From CPC320 sp002684375 (GTDB lineage Bacteria > Pseudomonadota > Alphaproteobacteria > Rhodobacterales > Rhodobacteraceae): a DNA stretch of 35,393 nt. Within the stretch, counting starts at the first letter, position 1. Each line of letters starts with the position of its first letter. A program made the translations under genes and the position numbers. The stretch covers positions 1 to 35,393 of the forward strand of contig CBFIHZ010000036.1 in assembly GCA_965662545.1 (NCBI GenBank). The letters run 5' to 3'. Shown in pieces: positions 16,709-24,999 of this stretch. Below the pieces are notes generated by a model that was not told the DNA's origin, ran no database searches, and was given only the letters and a program-made list of their open reading frames with translations.

Positions 16709-18916
16709 TTATGATCCTATATTAATGCGGCGACGGATTTTCGTTTTCCCAACGAGAATTTGCAGCAGACCAACAGCAGCTAGCATAACAAAAATTAGCG
16801 TCGTTGAATACGCAATCGCCAGCCCATAGTCGTTGTTTTCAACCCGTCCGATTATATAGCTTGTGGCCATATTGTATTCTGCTGATACAAGAAAAATAAC
16901 TGCTGATATTGCGGTCATGGCGCGAACAAAACTATAGACTAATGCAGCCAGAATGGCCGGCCGCAATAAAGGTAAAATCACTTTTCGGAATGTCTGCCAC
17001 GAATTCGCGCCAAGGGTCAGCGAGGACTCGTCAAGCGATTTATCCAGTTGGCTCATAGACGCGATGCCTGCCCGTACTCCAACGGGCATATTTCGGAAAA
17101 TAAAGCTTACAACTAAGATGATACCGGTGCCGGTTATTTCAATCGGTGGAACGTTGAAGGCGAGAATATAGCTCACCCCGATGACAGTGCCTGGAATTGC
17201 AAAGCTGAGCATGGTGCCAAACTCGAAGGCATTTTTTCCTGCAAAGGTTTGGCGGGTGAGCAAATAGGCGGTAATCAAGCCAACAATAGCGGTCAATGGT
17301 GCTGCTACGGTGGCAATATAAATCGTCGTCCAAAAACTATCCCACGCCGATCCAATCCATTGAATACCGAATTCGTTATAGCTGACTTTGAAGGCAGTAA
17401 TATAATGTGTGAAAGTTAGCGAGTTGTCGACGCCCCAAAGCTCTACAAAACTACCAAATACGATCATTAGGTAGACAACGACGGTGAACCCGCCCCAGAT
17501 TGCTGCTATGGCAAAAACCGGAAATGACAGCCGCTTGGGCATTGCCGGATGGACTCCGGAATCGCCCTTACCTGTCACTGTTGTATAGCTTTTTTTACCC
17601 AGCCACACCCGTTGTGCGAAAAATGCAGACAGAGTGAAAAATAATAATACCATTGCCAAAACCGCTGCCCGACCTTGGTCATATTGTGCACCTACAATCG
17701 CAAAAAATATATCGGTAGACAAAACATTAAAATTGCCACCGAGCACCAACGGATTACCAAAATCGGCCATGCTTTCAATGAAACCTAAAAGAAAGGCATT
17801 CGCTAACCCCGGACGCATCAAGGGCAATGAGACGGTTCGGAATGTCTGCCATTTGTCAGCGCGCAGTGTTTGCGCGGCTTCTTCCATCGATGGGCTAACG
17901 CCTTCAACTACGCCAATCATCACTAAAAATGCAATTGGCGTAAAAGCTAGTGTCTGCGCAATTATTAGACCAGGCAGGCCATAGAACCAACGCGTCGGTT
18001 GTACGTCAAAAAGATCTGCAAAAAATACAGTCACTGCACCAGAACGGCCGAGAAGCAAGATCAAGGCCAGACCAATCACGAAAGGTGGTGTGATAATTGG
18101 CAACACCGTCAGCGCTCGAAGCCACCGTTTATACCTGAAGCCAGAGCGCGTTACGATCAGTGCAAAGATCAACCCCAACGCGGTGGTGACAATCCCAACC
18201 ACAATGCCCAGAAATAGGGAATTCCACGCCACCCCACAGCGCATTCCGCCCAGACACCCCAAGCCCCAGATCCGGTCGTCAAAAAACTTTGAAGCAAAAA
18301 CACCGATAGAATACATTCCCTCCTCAGTGATAAATGCAGCGACCAACATTTTGGCGATGGGGAAAAAGACAAAAGCTGTGACAACTAAGATGACGCCACC
18401 AATAGCGCTGACCACGAAAACATCACCATTGACCGCCCCGCGAGCAGCAATGCCTTGAGTGAAGAGAAAAAGAAAAGAACTGGCTAGTAACAATGCGCCA
18501 TAGCCCATACCGAATTGCCGGTCGCCCAAATCGCCAAAAAGCGCTGTCAGCCAGTTGAAATTAAAGCCTCTAATGCCAATGCTAAAACCTTGCACAATCA
18601 ACCAAGAAAATCCAATCGCTCCTACGAGGATCAAAATAATCCCATAAGCTGGGTCAGATTTGCGTAACCTCAGCACCAAGAAGGACGCGAGCAAGGGCAA
18701 TATCAAAGGTGCTAGCCAAAGCTTTTTCCCCTGTACCAACAAAAATGCCGCAGGCGCGTAATCCGGGTCAAAAGGATAGCCATCAAACAGCCATTCGAAA
18801 CGGAAAAATCCGTCTTCTACACCATACCAGGGGACGACAAGATAACTGACCCACCCAACAATGATCCAAAAGATCAGAACTGGATGGGTCTTCTTTTTTG
18901 CGAAATTTTTATCCAA
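16709..18916 (-). CDS. Fused double-length ABC permease (AfuB/FbpB type)
   Basis: The 735-residue protein holds two complete permease halves in one chain. Two coupling loops are visible, EEAAQTLRADKWQTF (345-359) and DESSLTLGANSWQTF (629-643), each followed by a similar R-x-V-x-LPL-x-RP block. About 190 extra N-terminal residues form additional membrane helices before the first half, making it clearly longer than typical ferric permeases of about 500-560 residues and close to AfuB-type proteins. It starts five bases after the binding-protein stop. The fused form needs no partner permease. Confidence 0.93.
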   Translation of the reverse strand: MDKNFAKKKTHPVLIFWIIVGWVSYLVVPWYGVEDGFFRFEWLFDGYPFDPDYAPAAFLLVQGKKLWLAPLILPLLASFLVLRLRKSDPAYGIILILVGAIGFSWLIVQGFSIGIRGFNFNWLTALFGDLGDRQFGMGYGALLLASSFLFLFTQGIAARGAVNGDVFVVSAIGGVILVVTAFVFFPIAKMLVAAFITEEGMYSIGVFASKFFDDRIWGLGCLGGMRCGVAWNSLFLGIVVGIVTTALGLIFALIVTRSGFRYKRWLRALTVLPIITPPFVIGLALILLLGRSGAVTVFFADLFDVQPTRWFYGLPGLIIAQTLAFTPIAFLVMIGVVEGVSPSMEEAAQTLRADKWQTFRTVSLPLMRPGLANAFLLGFIESMADFGNPLVLGGNFNVLSTDIFFAIVGAQYDQGRAAVLAMVLLFFTLSAFFAQRVWLGKKSYTTVTGKGDSGVHPAMPKRLSFPVFAIAAIWGGFTVVVYLMIVFGSFVELWGVDNSLTFTHYITAFKVSYNEFGIQWIGSAWDSFWTTIYIATVAAPLTAIVGLITAYLLTRQTFAGKNAFEFGTMLSFAIPGTVIGVSYILAFNVPPIEITGTGIILVVSFIFRNMPVGVRAGIASMSQLDKSLDESSLTLGANSWQTFRKVILPLLRPAILAALVYSFVRAMTAISAVIFLVSAEYNMATSYIIGRVENNDYGLAIAYSTTLIFVMLAAVGLLQILVGKTKIRRRINIGS

Positions 18917-18921
18917 TTAAT

Positions 18922-19944
18922 TTACTGGGGTAGAACCGATACTTCGTCATCCCACTTTTTAAGCAGACGCTTTCGCTCCGCGCTCGAACCATATAGTTTG
19001 AAGTCATAATCAATCAGATTGATTGATGCGGGATCTGGAGCCAGAGGAGATGACTCAGCGCTAACATTCGACGGCACCTGAAAAGATTTGACTTTCCAAG
19101 CTTCCGACTGGGCCTTTGCGCTCAATGCCCAGTCGTAGAACATTTTTGCCTCATCGAGGTTCCGCGCGCCATCTACAATGCTCATTGATCCAATTTCGTA
19201 TCCCGTGCCTTCACAAGGAGCCACGCCGTCAACAGGGAAACCGGAAACTGCTTGTTTCACAACTCCATGAAGGAATGCCACGCCTATAGTGTTCTCACCG
19301 CGCGCTGCGGCTTTGATAGGAGCAGATCCGGACTTGGTGTATTGGTTTATATTGGCATGCAGGCCCTTCATATATTCAAAGCCTTTTTCCTCGCCAAATA
19401 TCTGCACGATGGTGGCTAGCGTGGTGTAGGCTGTACCCGACGAGTTTGGGTTCGCCATCTGGATGTGGCCTTTGTAAACCGGATCCAGCAGATCGTTCCA
19501 GCAGGTTGGCAGTGGCAAATTGTTGGATGCCATGATCTCGGTATTGTAGCCGTAACCCAATACGCCAAGATAAATACCAATCGTCTTGTCATTGGACGCA
19601 GCCGCCTGGTTTAACGCCCATGGGTGCAACTCACCACGCATCGAAGAAACATATGGCATGGTCAAACCGTCTTCGGCCGCTTGCAAATGCGGGTCTCCGG
19701 TTCCGCCCCACCAGACATCGCCCTTAGGATTACTGGCTTCCGCCTTTAATTGCGCAAATGTCTCTCCAGAGCTTTTGCGTGTCATGTTAACATCGATGCC
19801 GGTCTCAGCCTCAAACCCACGGGCCATTACTTGACAGAACTCATCGTCCGCACTGCAATACAATGTTAGTTTAGCAGCATTTGCGGCATTGATTGATGCG
19901 CCAAAAGCCAAAACACCTGTTATAAGAACTTTGCCTAGTTTCAT
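18922..19944 (-). CDS. ABC transporter substrate-binding protein, AfuA-like
   Basis: The protein of about 340 residues has a signal peptide with likely cleavage after NANA (near 23) and a mature start KLTLYCSADDEFCQ with two cysteines (30 and 37) that could form a disulphide. The blocks FAQLKAEASNPKGDVWWGG and DPHLQAAE are typical of the ferric/AfuA/phosphonate binding group. The adjacent Tyr-Tyr pair that binds iron in FbpA-type proteins is not seen in the corresponding C-terminal half (IGVAFLHGVV region). AfuA proteins, once annotated as iron binders, bind hexose and heptose phosphates. I chose the ATG at 19944, six bases after gggagga; an ATG at 19950 touches that box. Ligand assignment is inference, supported by two neighbouring phosphatases. 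Confidence 0.85.
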   Translation of the reverse strand: MKLGKVLITGVLAFGASINAANAAKLTLYCSADDEFCQVMARGFEAETGIDVNMTRKSSGETFAQLKAEASNPKGDVWWGGTGDPHLQAAEDGLTMPYVSSMRGELHPWALNQAAASNDKTIGIYLGVLGYGYNTEIMASNNLPLPTCWNDLLDPVYKGHIQMANPNSSGTAYTTLATIVQIFGEEKGFEYMKGLHANINQYTKSGSAPIKAAARGENTIGVAFLHGVVKQAVSGFPVDGVAPCEGTGYEIGSMSIVDGARNLDEAKMFYDWALSAKAQSEAWKVKSFQVPSNVSAESSPLAPDPASINLIDYDFKLYGSSAERKRLLKKWDDEVSVLPQ

Positions 19945-20499
19945 GTTCATTCCTCCCAGAATTTCTGGATCATGGATAAATTTTTACCTCTTAATCCCCA
20001 TTAAACTGAAACATGCATTACATAGCTTTGCAAGTCACATTCAGGATATGAAGTCTTCTGCCGGTTAATCCCCAACCGGCCGTAAATCTTCACTAGGCGG
20101 TCGTACTGCGCCACTACTGCGCTAATTAACGGTGGGCAGTGACGCTGTAGGTTGGCTGGTTTTTAAGCTCGTCTAAGTTTTTGGTGCTGTTCTGTGCTCG
20201 GTGGCTCAGATATCTTGTCAAACTTCTCACTGTGTCTTGGCGAGTTGTTACCTCAGTTGCGCCGATATAAACTTGGTCATTCATGTATTTTTCCAACGGC
20301 GCTTTTCATCACCAGCCCCTTGCCCAATTTTCGTTACTTTGAGCTGCGGTATTCTTCCTCGGCCATTAATTCTTCTTTAATCCATTTTTTAAGGGTTTCT
20401 TTGGCCTGGCTTGCGCTCTTTTCGATGTCATCGGTCTTGGTCCTTTAAATAACCGCATGACCGGCCCAACGTTCTTTGCTTTGAAAATGCGCACTCTAG
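19945..20499. other. Non-coding region upstream of the AfuABC-like operon
   Basis: It contains the leader and probable promoter of the minus-strand importer operon but no clear -35/-10 pair that I can defend. A stem-loop gccggtt/aaccggc (20060-20080, seven-base loop) lies about 115 bases upstream of the binding-protein start. Toward 20500 the minus strand reads a short lysine/glutamate-rich fragment (KETLKKWIKEELM) without start or recognisable family, probably a gene remnant. Confidence 0.4.
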
Positions 20500-20649
20500 C
20501 GCGCTGTTTCGCCACTTTCACCAATAATACCCTTATCAATGGCTCGCAGTATCTCGTTGGCTTTATCCGTCATAATGTCCTCCCAAGCGTCAGGCGGTTG
20601 CCAAAGGTTTGGCGCCTGTGCACTATCGCCGTTGGTATATTGCGAGTTG

Positions 20650-20972
20650 CCCTTGCGTAGATATGGCGGCAGGATTTTCGATGTGAACCGGACTTTTTCA
20701 ACTGCGTCGCCCCGGTCCCGCGCGCGCGGCACCTTAAAAGGCACCGCGCCAGTCCCAGTCAGGATCTCAGTTTCAGGCAGGTGACCGTGGCGAACGAGCC
20801 GGGCACGACCATCCTCTGTCTTGTCGGATGCATAGGCCTCCGGCAGAACTGCAAGTTCGGCTTCAACGGCTTACTCAATCAGACGCGGCGCGCCGGATCC
20901 TAGCAGGTCCGTCAGTGGATCAGGCGAAAATCCCTGTGGATCGGTCAACCGGGTGATGGTATTTGTTGTCAT
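20650..20972 (-). pseudogene. IS256-family transposase, decayed N-terminal remnant
   Basis: From an ATG at 20972 the minus strand reads a typical mutator-type transposase N-terminus (DPLTDLLGSGAPRLIE, AVEAELAVLPEAYA, LVRHGHLPETEI, RFTSKILPPYLRK). An in-frame TAA at 20873-20871 interrupts it after LIE. Family similarity stops after PPYLRK near 20650, where the rest of the gene, including all catalytic residues, is missing. It differs in sequence from the intact IS256-type transposase at 12.5 kb, so it is from another subgroup. Confidence 0.85.
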
Positions 20973-21243
20973 GTGGCATATCCTTTTCTCAAACGAGAAT
21001 TGCGGCGCGTGAACAACGCCATGACAGGCCGCCCCTCAGGGGCCATCGCCAACTTTTAGCTATATTACTGCTATCTACTACGTGAGTGATAGCTTAACGG
21101 GGGTATTTGTGGGTGCTGATTACTAATGCCCACCTCAATTGGTTTAAACTAAAATGTCCCTATCCAGTAAACAGCAAAGCCTAGGCGATTGCCAAGGCAA
21201 GGCCCAACAATGCATTATACTCTGACTTCGAAAAACGGCCAAC

Positions 21244-21405
21244 ATTGTGCCAGAATCCCCATGGGAAAACGGCTGCTGTGAGAGCTTTGATGCCCGTTTT
21301 CGGGATGAGTTTTTAAACGGTGAAATCTTCTATTCGCTCGGAGAAGCGCAAATCCTATTCGATCAATGGTTGGGTGCCGTCCCCCTGTGCCAGAAAGCAT
21401 CATAA
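21244..21405 (+). pseudogene. IS3-family OrfB C-terminal remnant
   Basis: A short open stretch reads SPWENGCCESFDARFRDEF then LNGEIFYSLGEAQILFDQW, the C-terminal catalytic-glutamate region of an IS3-family OrfB of a different subgroup from the two other orfB fragments in the window. Similarity ends at DQW; the following residues to the TAA at 21403 are unrelated. No start or upstream part remains. Confidence 0.75.
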
Positions 21406-21929
21406 CTTTAGACCAAAATCCGACAATGCATTTACATTTCACATGGACCACTTAAGCGGGCATTTCAATCTTCAAGATGATTGTCCACAGGCCCGGTTTT
21501 TTCATAAGCGAATGGTTGCGATGCTATGTGGAACCCCGCGCCAAAGTTCTTCTTCGGATAAGCAGGTTTTTTAAATTGTGATGTAAGATATCGCAGTATT
21601 TAAAAAAACTTACCGGTAGTTTAATTTATGGTATTGTAAAATTAAATTATGGTAAAATGCGAGACTCAGCGGTTTTGATGCGCTATAGAAAAGTATAACC
21701 TTTGAAGCGACTGGCGCGCTAGAGATGGAATATACTGGTATCTGGAATGGCTACAATCATGGGTATGAACCCGCCACGCAATAAATCTGATTTTGGCAGG
21801 GTGCGCCGTAAAAAACGGCTGGCTTATTATAACCCGATTAATGAAGTTAATCACATCCTGCGCGAAATTCTTACGACTTAGACGAAAACTCAATACAGAG
21901 TGAAAATGTTCAACAACCTGGAGGAAAAA
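21406..21929. promoter_or_regulatory. Leader region of the polar amino acid-type ABC operon with two AT-rich direct repeats
   Basis: No convincing gene is seen. Two direct repeats, TTTAATTTATGGTA (21620-21633) and ATTAAATTATGGTA (21641-21654), are spaced 21 bases apart, two helical turns, about 280 bases upstream of the binding-protein gene. They may be activator sites, but could be chance in AT-rich DNA. The segment 21463-21487 resembles the end of the IS5-type remnant at the right edge of the window (shared cttcaagatgattg then ccacagg). Confidence 0.4.
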
Positions 21930-22745
21930 ATGAAATTACCAATTTTTAAAAAACTGGCCTTCGGCCTTGCTAGTGTACTGACAATTGGGATGGTAAGCAG
22001 TGTTTCCGCTGAAACGCTTCGTGTGGGAATGGAATGCACCTATGCGCCGTTTAATTACAAAACTGCTGACGGCGAACTCGCAGGGTACGACGTTGATGTC
22101 GCAAATGGCGTCGGCCGTATCATCGGTGCAGACCTTGAGTTCGTCTGCCAAGAATGGGACGGTATGATTCCGGCTTTATTAGCCAATAAATTCGATTTAA
22201 TCATTGCGTCTATGTCAATTACCGAAAAGCGCATGAAGAAAATTGACTTTTCTGGACCTTACCGTTTCTCTACAGGTCGCATGCTTGGGCCAAAATCAAA
22301 AGAGATGGACTTATTCGACGATGCTGGAAATCCTATTCCGGATAATTTTAAAGGCCTGAGGGTAGGCTTGGAGAGGGCAACGACATACTCAAACTGGTTT
22401 GAAGAAATTCTACCTGGCGCCGATGTTGTTTTGTACGATGGATCAGAGCCATTGTACCTAGACCTGCAGAATGGGCGTGTCGATCTTATCATGACAAACC
22501 CAATGAAAGCTCATTTGAAATTCTTGAGTAAACCAGATGGCGCTGGCTTTGAATTTAAGGGTCCCACAGTCGATGAGGTCAAGTACTTTGGCATTGGCGT
22601 TGGTATTGGAATGCGGCAAGGCGAAGACGATCTGAAAGGACGCTTAAATACAGCTCTCAAGGAACTGATCAATTCGGGCGAGTTAGAAAAATATGCACTT
22701 AAAATTTTCCCATTCAAGTTACACAAGGATGAGTGGGGCCTCTAA
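21930..22745 (+). CDS. Polar amino acid-type ABC substrate-binding protein
   Basis: The 271-residue protein has a signal peptide cleaved after SVSA (near 27) and the family-3 binding-protein fold: ECTYAPFNY, QEWDGMIPAL, ASMSITEKRMKKIDFSGPY. Arg101, in the position that holds the ligand alpha-carboxylate, is present. The position that normally carries an Asp binding the ligand ammonium group reads Asn190 (GRVDLIMTN). I chose the ATG at 21930 because gaggaaa lies just upstream; a GTG at 21900 in the same frame has no such site and would add residues before the signal peptide. It is the first gene of a plus-strand operon with two permeases, an ATPase and a HisN-like phosphatase. Confidence 0.92.
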   Translation: MKLPIFKKLAFGLASVLTIGMVSSVSAETLRVGMECTYAPFNYKTADGELAGYDVDVANGVGRIIGADLEFVCQEWDGMIPALLANKFDLIIASMSITEKRMKKIDFSGPYRFSTGRMLGPKSKEMDLFDDAGNPIPDNFKGLRVGLERATTYSNWFEEILPGADVVLYDGSEPLYLDLQNGRVDLIMTNPMKAHLKFLSKPDGAGFEFKGPTVDEVKYFGIGVGIGMRQGEDDLKGRLNTALKELINSGELEKYALKIFPFKLHKDEWGL

Positions 22746-22762
22746 AACTCAGCTGAAAATTA

Positions 22763-22793
22763 GGTGGCAAGCGTAAAACGGCGTCTTGCCGCC
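22763..22793 (+). terminator. Stem-loop between binding-protein and permease genes
   Basis: ggtggcaagcg pairs with cgtcttgccgcc around a short A-rich loop, directly after the binding-protein stop, with only a weak T-containing tail. It is likely to attenuate transcription or protect the upstream mRNA, giving more binding protein than permease. Confidence 0.6.
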
Positions 22794-22844
22794 AAATTCT
22801 TATGCAATCAATTTCTTAACTTTCTATAAGCCAGGGAATAAAAA

Positions 22845-23540
22845 GTGGACGTATTAGCAGGCTGGTGGGACGATTATTTCTGGGGCGCGGTTGTGGTTGG
22901 CAAGGTGTTCTTTTGTTCTCTCGCTTTGATGATAATTTTTGGGCTTTTGGGAGCAATGGCCAAGTTGTCCAATAGTAGGGTGGCTCAAAAAATTGCAGGA
23001 GCCTATACAGTTGTGTTTCGCGGCACACCAGAAATTCTAGTCGTTTTGCTTTTGTATTTTGGATCAGCGGTTGTACTGACTGCGATCGCACAAGTTTTCA
23101 ACCCTGAGATTAAGTTTGTTGATGTCCCACCATTTTGGGCCGGAACGATTGCGATATCTATAATTGTAGGGTCATACGCAACCGAAACCTTTCGTGGTGC
23201 ATTTTTGGGTGTACATCCTGGCAGTATCGAAGCCGCCCGCGCGCTCGGGATGAGCGATCTTCAAACTTTTGTCTATGTCCGTATTCCAGAGATGTGGCGA
23301 TTGGCATTGCCCCCTTTTGGCAATCATATGCTGTCGCTGGTCAAGGATACGGCACTGATTTCGATCATAGGCTTAAACGAAACGATGTTTGTAGCTAAGC
23401 AAGCGATTACTGTTACCGGCAAGCCGTTTACCATGTATATTGTTGTGGGTGCGATATATTTGGGATTTTCAACGGTTGTAACGCTGTTTGTTATGGGAGC
23501 GGAGAAGTTCGGTGAACGCACCACAGTGGGGGCGAAATGA
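22845..23540 (+). CDS. Polar amino acid-type ABC permease (HisQ/GlnP type)
   Basis: The 231-residue inner-membrane protein has about five helices and the family coupling loop PGSIEAARALGMSDLQTF, plus the block FRGTPEILVVLLLYFG found near the N-terminus of family members. The start is GTG. It overlaps the next permease by four bases. It should form a heterodimeric channel with that permease. Confidence 0.92.
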   Translation: MDVLAGWWDDYFWGAVVVGKVFFCSLALMIIFGLLGAMAKLSNSRVAQKIAGAYTVVFRGTPEILVVLLLYFGSAVVLTAIAQVFNPEIKFVDVPPFWAGTIAISIIVGSYATETFRGAFLGVHPGSIEAARALGMSDLQTFVYVRIPEMWRLALPPFGNHMLSLVKDTALISIIGLNETMFVAKQAITVTGKPFTMYIVVGAIYLGFSTVVTLFVMGAEKFGERTTVGAK

Positions 23541-24229
23541 GTTTTGACCTCCAGTTGATCATTGAAAGCCTGCCTGTAATGTTGATGGGAATTGGGATAA
23601 CTTTCAAATTATTGGTGATTTCGGGCGTCTTGGGACTTTTGCTTGCAATCTGTTTGTTGTTGATGCGGATCAGTGGTCTGTGGTATCTTAACATACCCGC
23701 GCAAATCTACATTTATGTATTTCGGGGAACACCGATACTGGTCCAAATTTTCATTGTTTACTATGGCTTGCCGCAGTTTGAGTCCGTCAGAGAGAGTATT
23801 TTTTGGCCAATTTTACGTGAACCAACAGGTTGCGCTATTCTTGCTCTATCCCTGAATACTGGAGCTTACGTCTCGGAAATTCTTCGTGGTGGTGTTTTGG
23901 GTGTAGATAAAGGTGTGCTAGAGGCCGGGTCTGCACTCGGTATGTCCGCTCATCAAAAATTTATTTATATCACCACTCCGATAGCTACGCGATTGGCGCT
24001 GCCCGCTTATAGCAACGACGTAATCAGTTTATTAAAGTCAACGGCGTTAGCCAGTACCATTACAATTGCCGACATGACGGGTATCGCACGAACAATTGTA
24101 GCTGACACTTATGCACCTTATGAAATTTTTATATCGCTTGCAGTAGTTTACATGATTTTCACGTTTGGTTTACAAAAACTATTTGGGATTATTGAAGGAT
24201 ACCTCGGTCAATATACTAAGCGGGAGTAG
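23537..24229 (+). CDS. Polar amino acid-type ABC permease (HisM/GlnQ-partner type)
   Basis: The 230-residue membrane protein carries FRGTPILVQIFIVYYG and the coupling loop KGVLEAGSALGMSAHQKF, both characteristic of this permease family. Its start overlaps the stop of the preceding gene by four bases, indicating translational coupling, and the ATPase gene begins four bases after its stop. Length and motifs are normal. Confidence 0.92.
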   Translation: MSFDLQLIIESLPVMLMGIGITFKLLVISGVLGLLLAICLLLMRISGLWYLNIPAQIYIYVFRGTPILVQIFIVYYGLPQFESVRESIFWPILREPTGCAILALSLNTGAYVSEILRGGVLGVDKGVLEAGSALGMSAHQKFIYITTPIATRLALPAYSNDVISLLKSTALASTITIADMTGIARTIVADTYAPYEIFISLAVVYMIFTFGLQKLFGIIEGYLGQYTKRE

Positions 24230-24233
24230 TAGC

Positions 24234-24986
24234 ATGAGCATTCCGGAAAACCGGCCACTGATTCAAATGCAAAACGTAAATAAATTTTTCGGTGATTTCC
24301 AGGCCTTAAAGAACGTCAATCTTGAGGTTCGAAAAGGTGAACGTATCGTGGTTTGTGGCCCATCTGGATCAGGAAAATCTACGATGATTCGTTGTATCAA
24401 CCGTCTCGAAGAACATACTGATGGACATATCGTAATCGACGGTAATACATTGACGGACAAGGTTAAGGACATCAATGCAGTACGTCGTGAAGTGGGGATG
24501 GTTTTTCAAAATTTTAATTTGTTTCCACACATGACAATCGTCAAAAACCTTATGATCGCTCAGCAATTGGTGCGAAATACGTCCAAGAATGATGCGCGAG
24601 AGACGGCAATGTTTTATCTTGAACGCGTAAAGATACCCGAGCAAGCCCAAAAATATCCAATTCAGTTGTCAGGCGGCCAGCAGCAAAGGGTCGCAATTGC
24701 ACGCGCCTTGTGCATGAAACCTGAAATCATGTTGTTTGACGAGCCGACATCTGCGCTTGATCCCGAGATGATAAATGAGGTCTTAGAAGTCATGGTTGAC
24801 CTTGCGAAAGAGGGTATGACCATGATTTGCGTTACGCATGAAATGGGGTTCGCCAGATCTGTAGCTGACCGCATAATATTTATGGATTTAGGTGAAATTG
24901 TCGAAGAGGCAGCGCCAGAAGAATTCTTTGATAATCCCAAAAGCGAACGAACGAAAAAGTTCTTAAGCCAAATACTCTCACACTGA
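24234..24986 (+). CDS. Polar amino acid-type ABC ATPase (HisP/GlnQ type)
   Basis: The protein of about 250 residues has Walker A (GPSGSGKST), Q-loop (VFQNFNLFPH), signature (LSGGQQQR), Walker B (IMLFDEPTSALD) and H-loop (CVTHEMGFA), the last being diagnostic of the amino-acid ABC ATPase family. I chose the ATG at 24234, just after the permease stop and with gggag upstream; the frame is open further upstream but that part lies within the permease gene. It is followed 13 bases later by the phosphatase gene. Confidence 0.94.
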   Translation: MSIPENRPLIQMQNVNKFFGDFQALKNVNLEVRKGERIVVCGPSGSGKSTMIRCINRLEEHTDGHIVIDGNTLTDKVKDINAVRREVGMVFQNFNLFPHMTIVKNLMIAQQLVRNTSKNDARETAMFYLERVKIPEQAQKYPIQLSGGQQQRVAIARALCMKPEIMLFDEPTSALDPEMINEVLEVMVDLAKEGMTMICVTHEMGFARSVADRIIFMDLGEIVEEAAPEEFFDNPKSERTKKFLSQILSH

Positions 24987-24999
24987 AAGTAAGTGACGG

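Noticed and set aside
15638..19950. Annotation of the three-gene ABC system as a ferric iron transporter
   Set aside because: Sequence similarity to Fbp/Sfu systems is real, but no iron-binding Tyr-Tyr pair is evident, the permease is longer than ferric ones and two phosphatases flank it. The AfuABC-like reading fits better, though it is not proven.
21747..21881. 44-codon basic ORF upstream of the polar amino acid-type operon (MATIMGMNPPRNKS...)
   Set aside because: No ribosome binding site and no known family. It could be a small gene or an IS fragment, but there is no support beyond an open frame.
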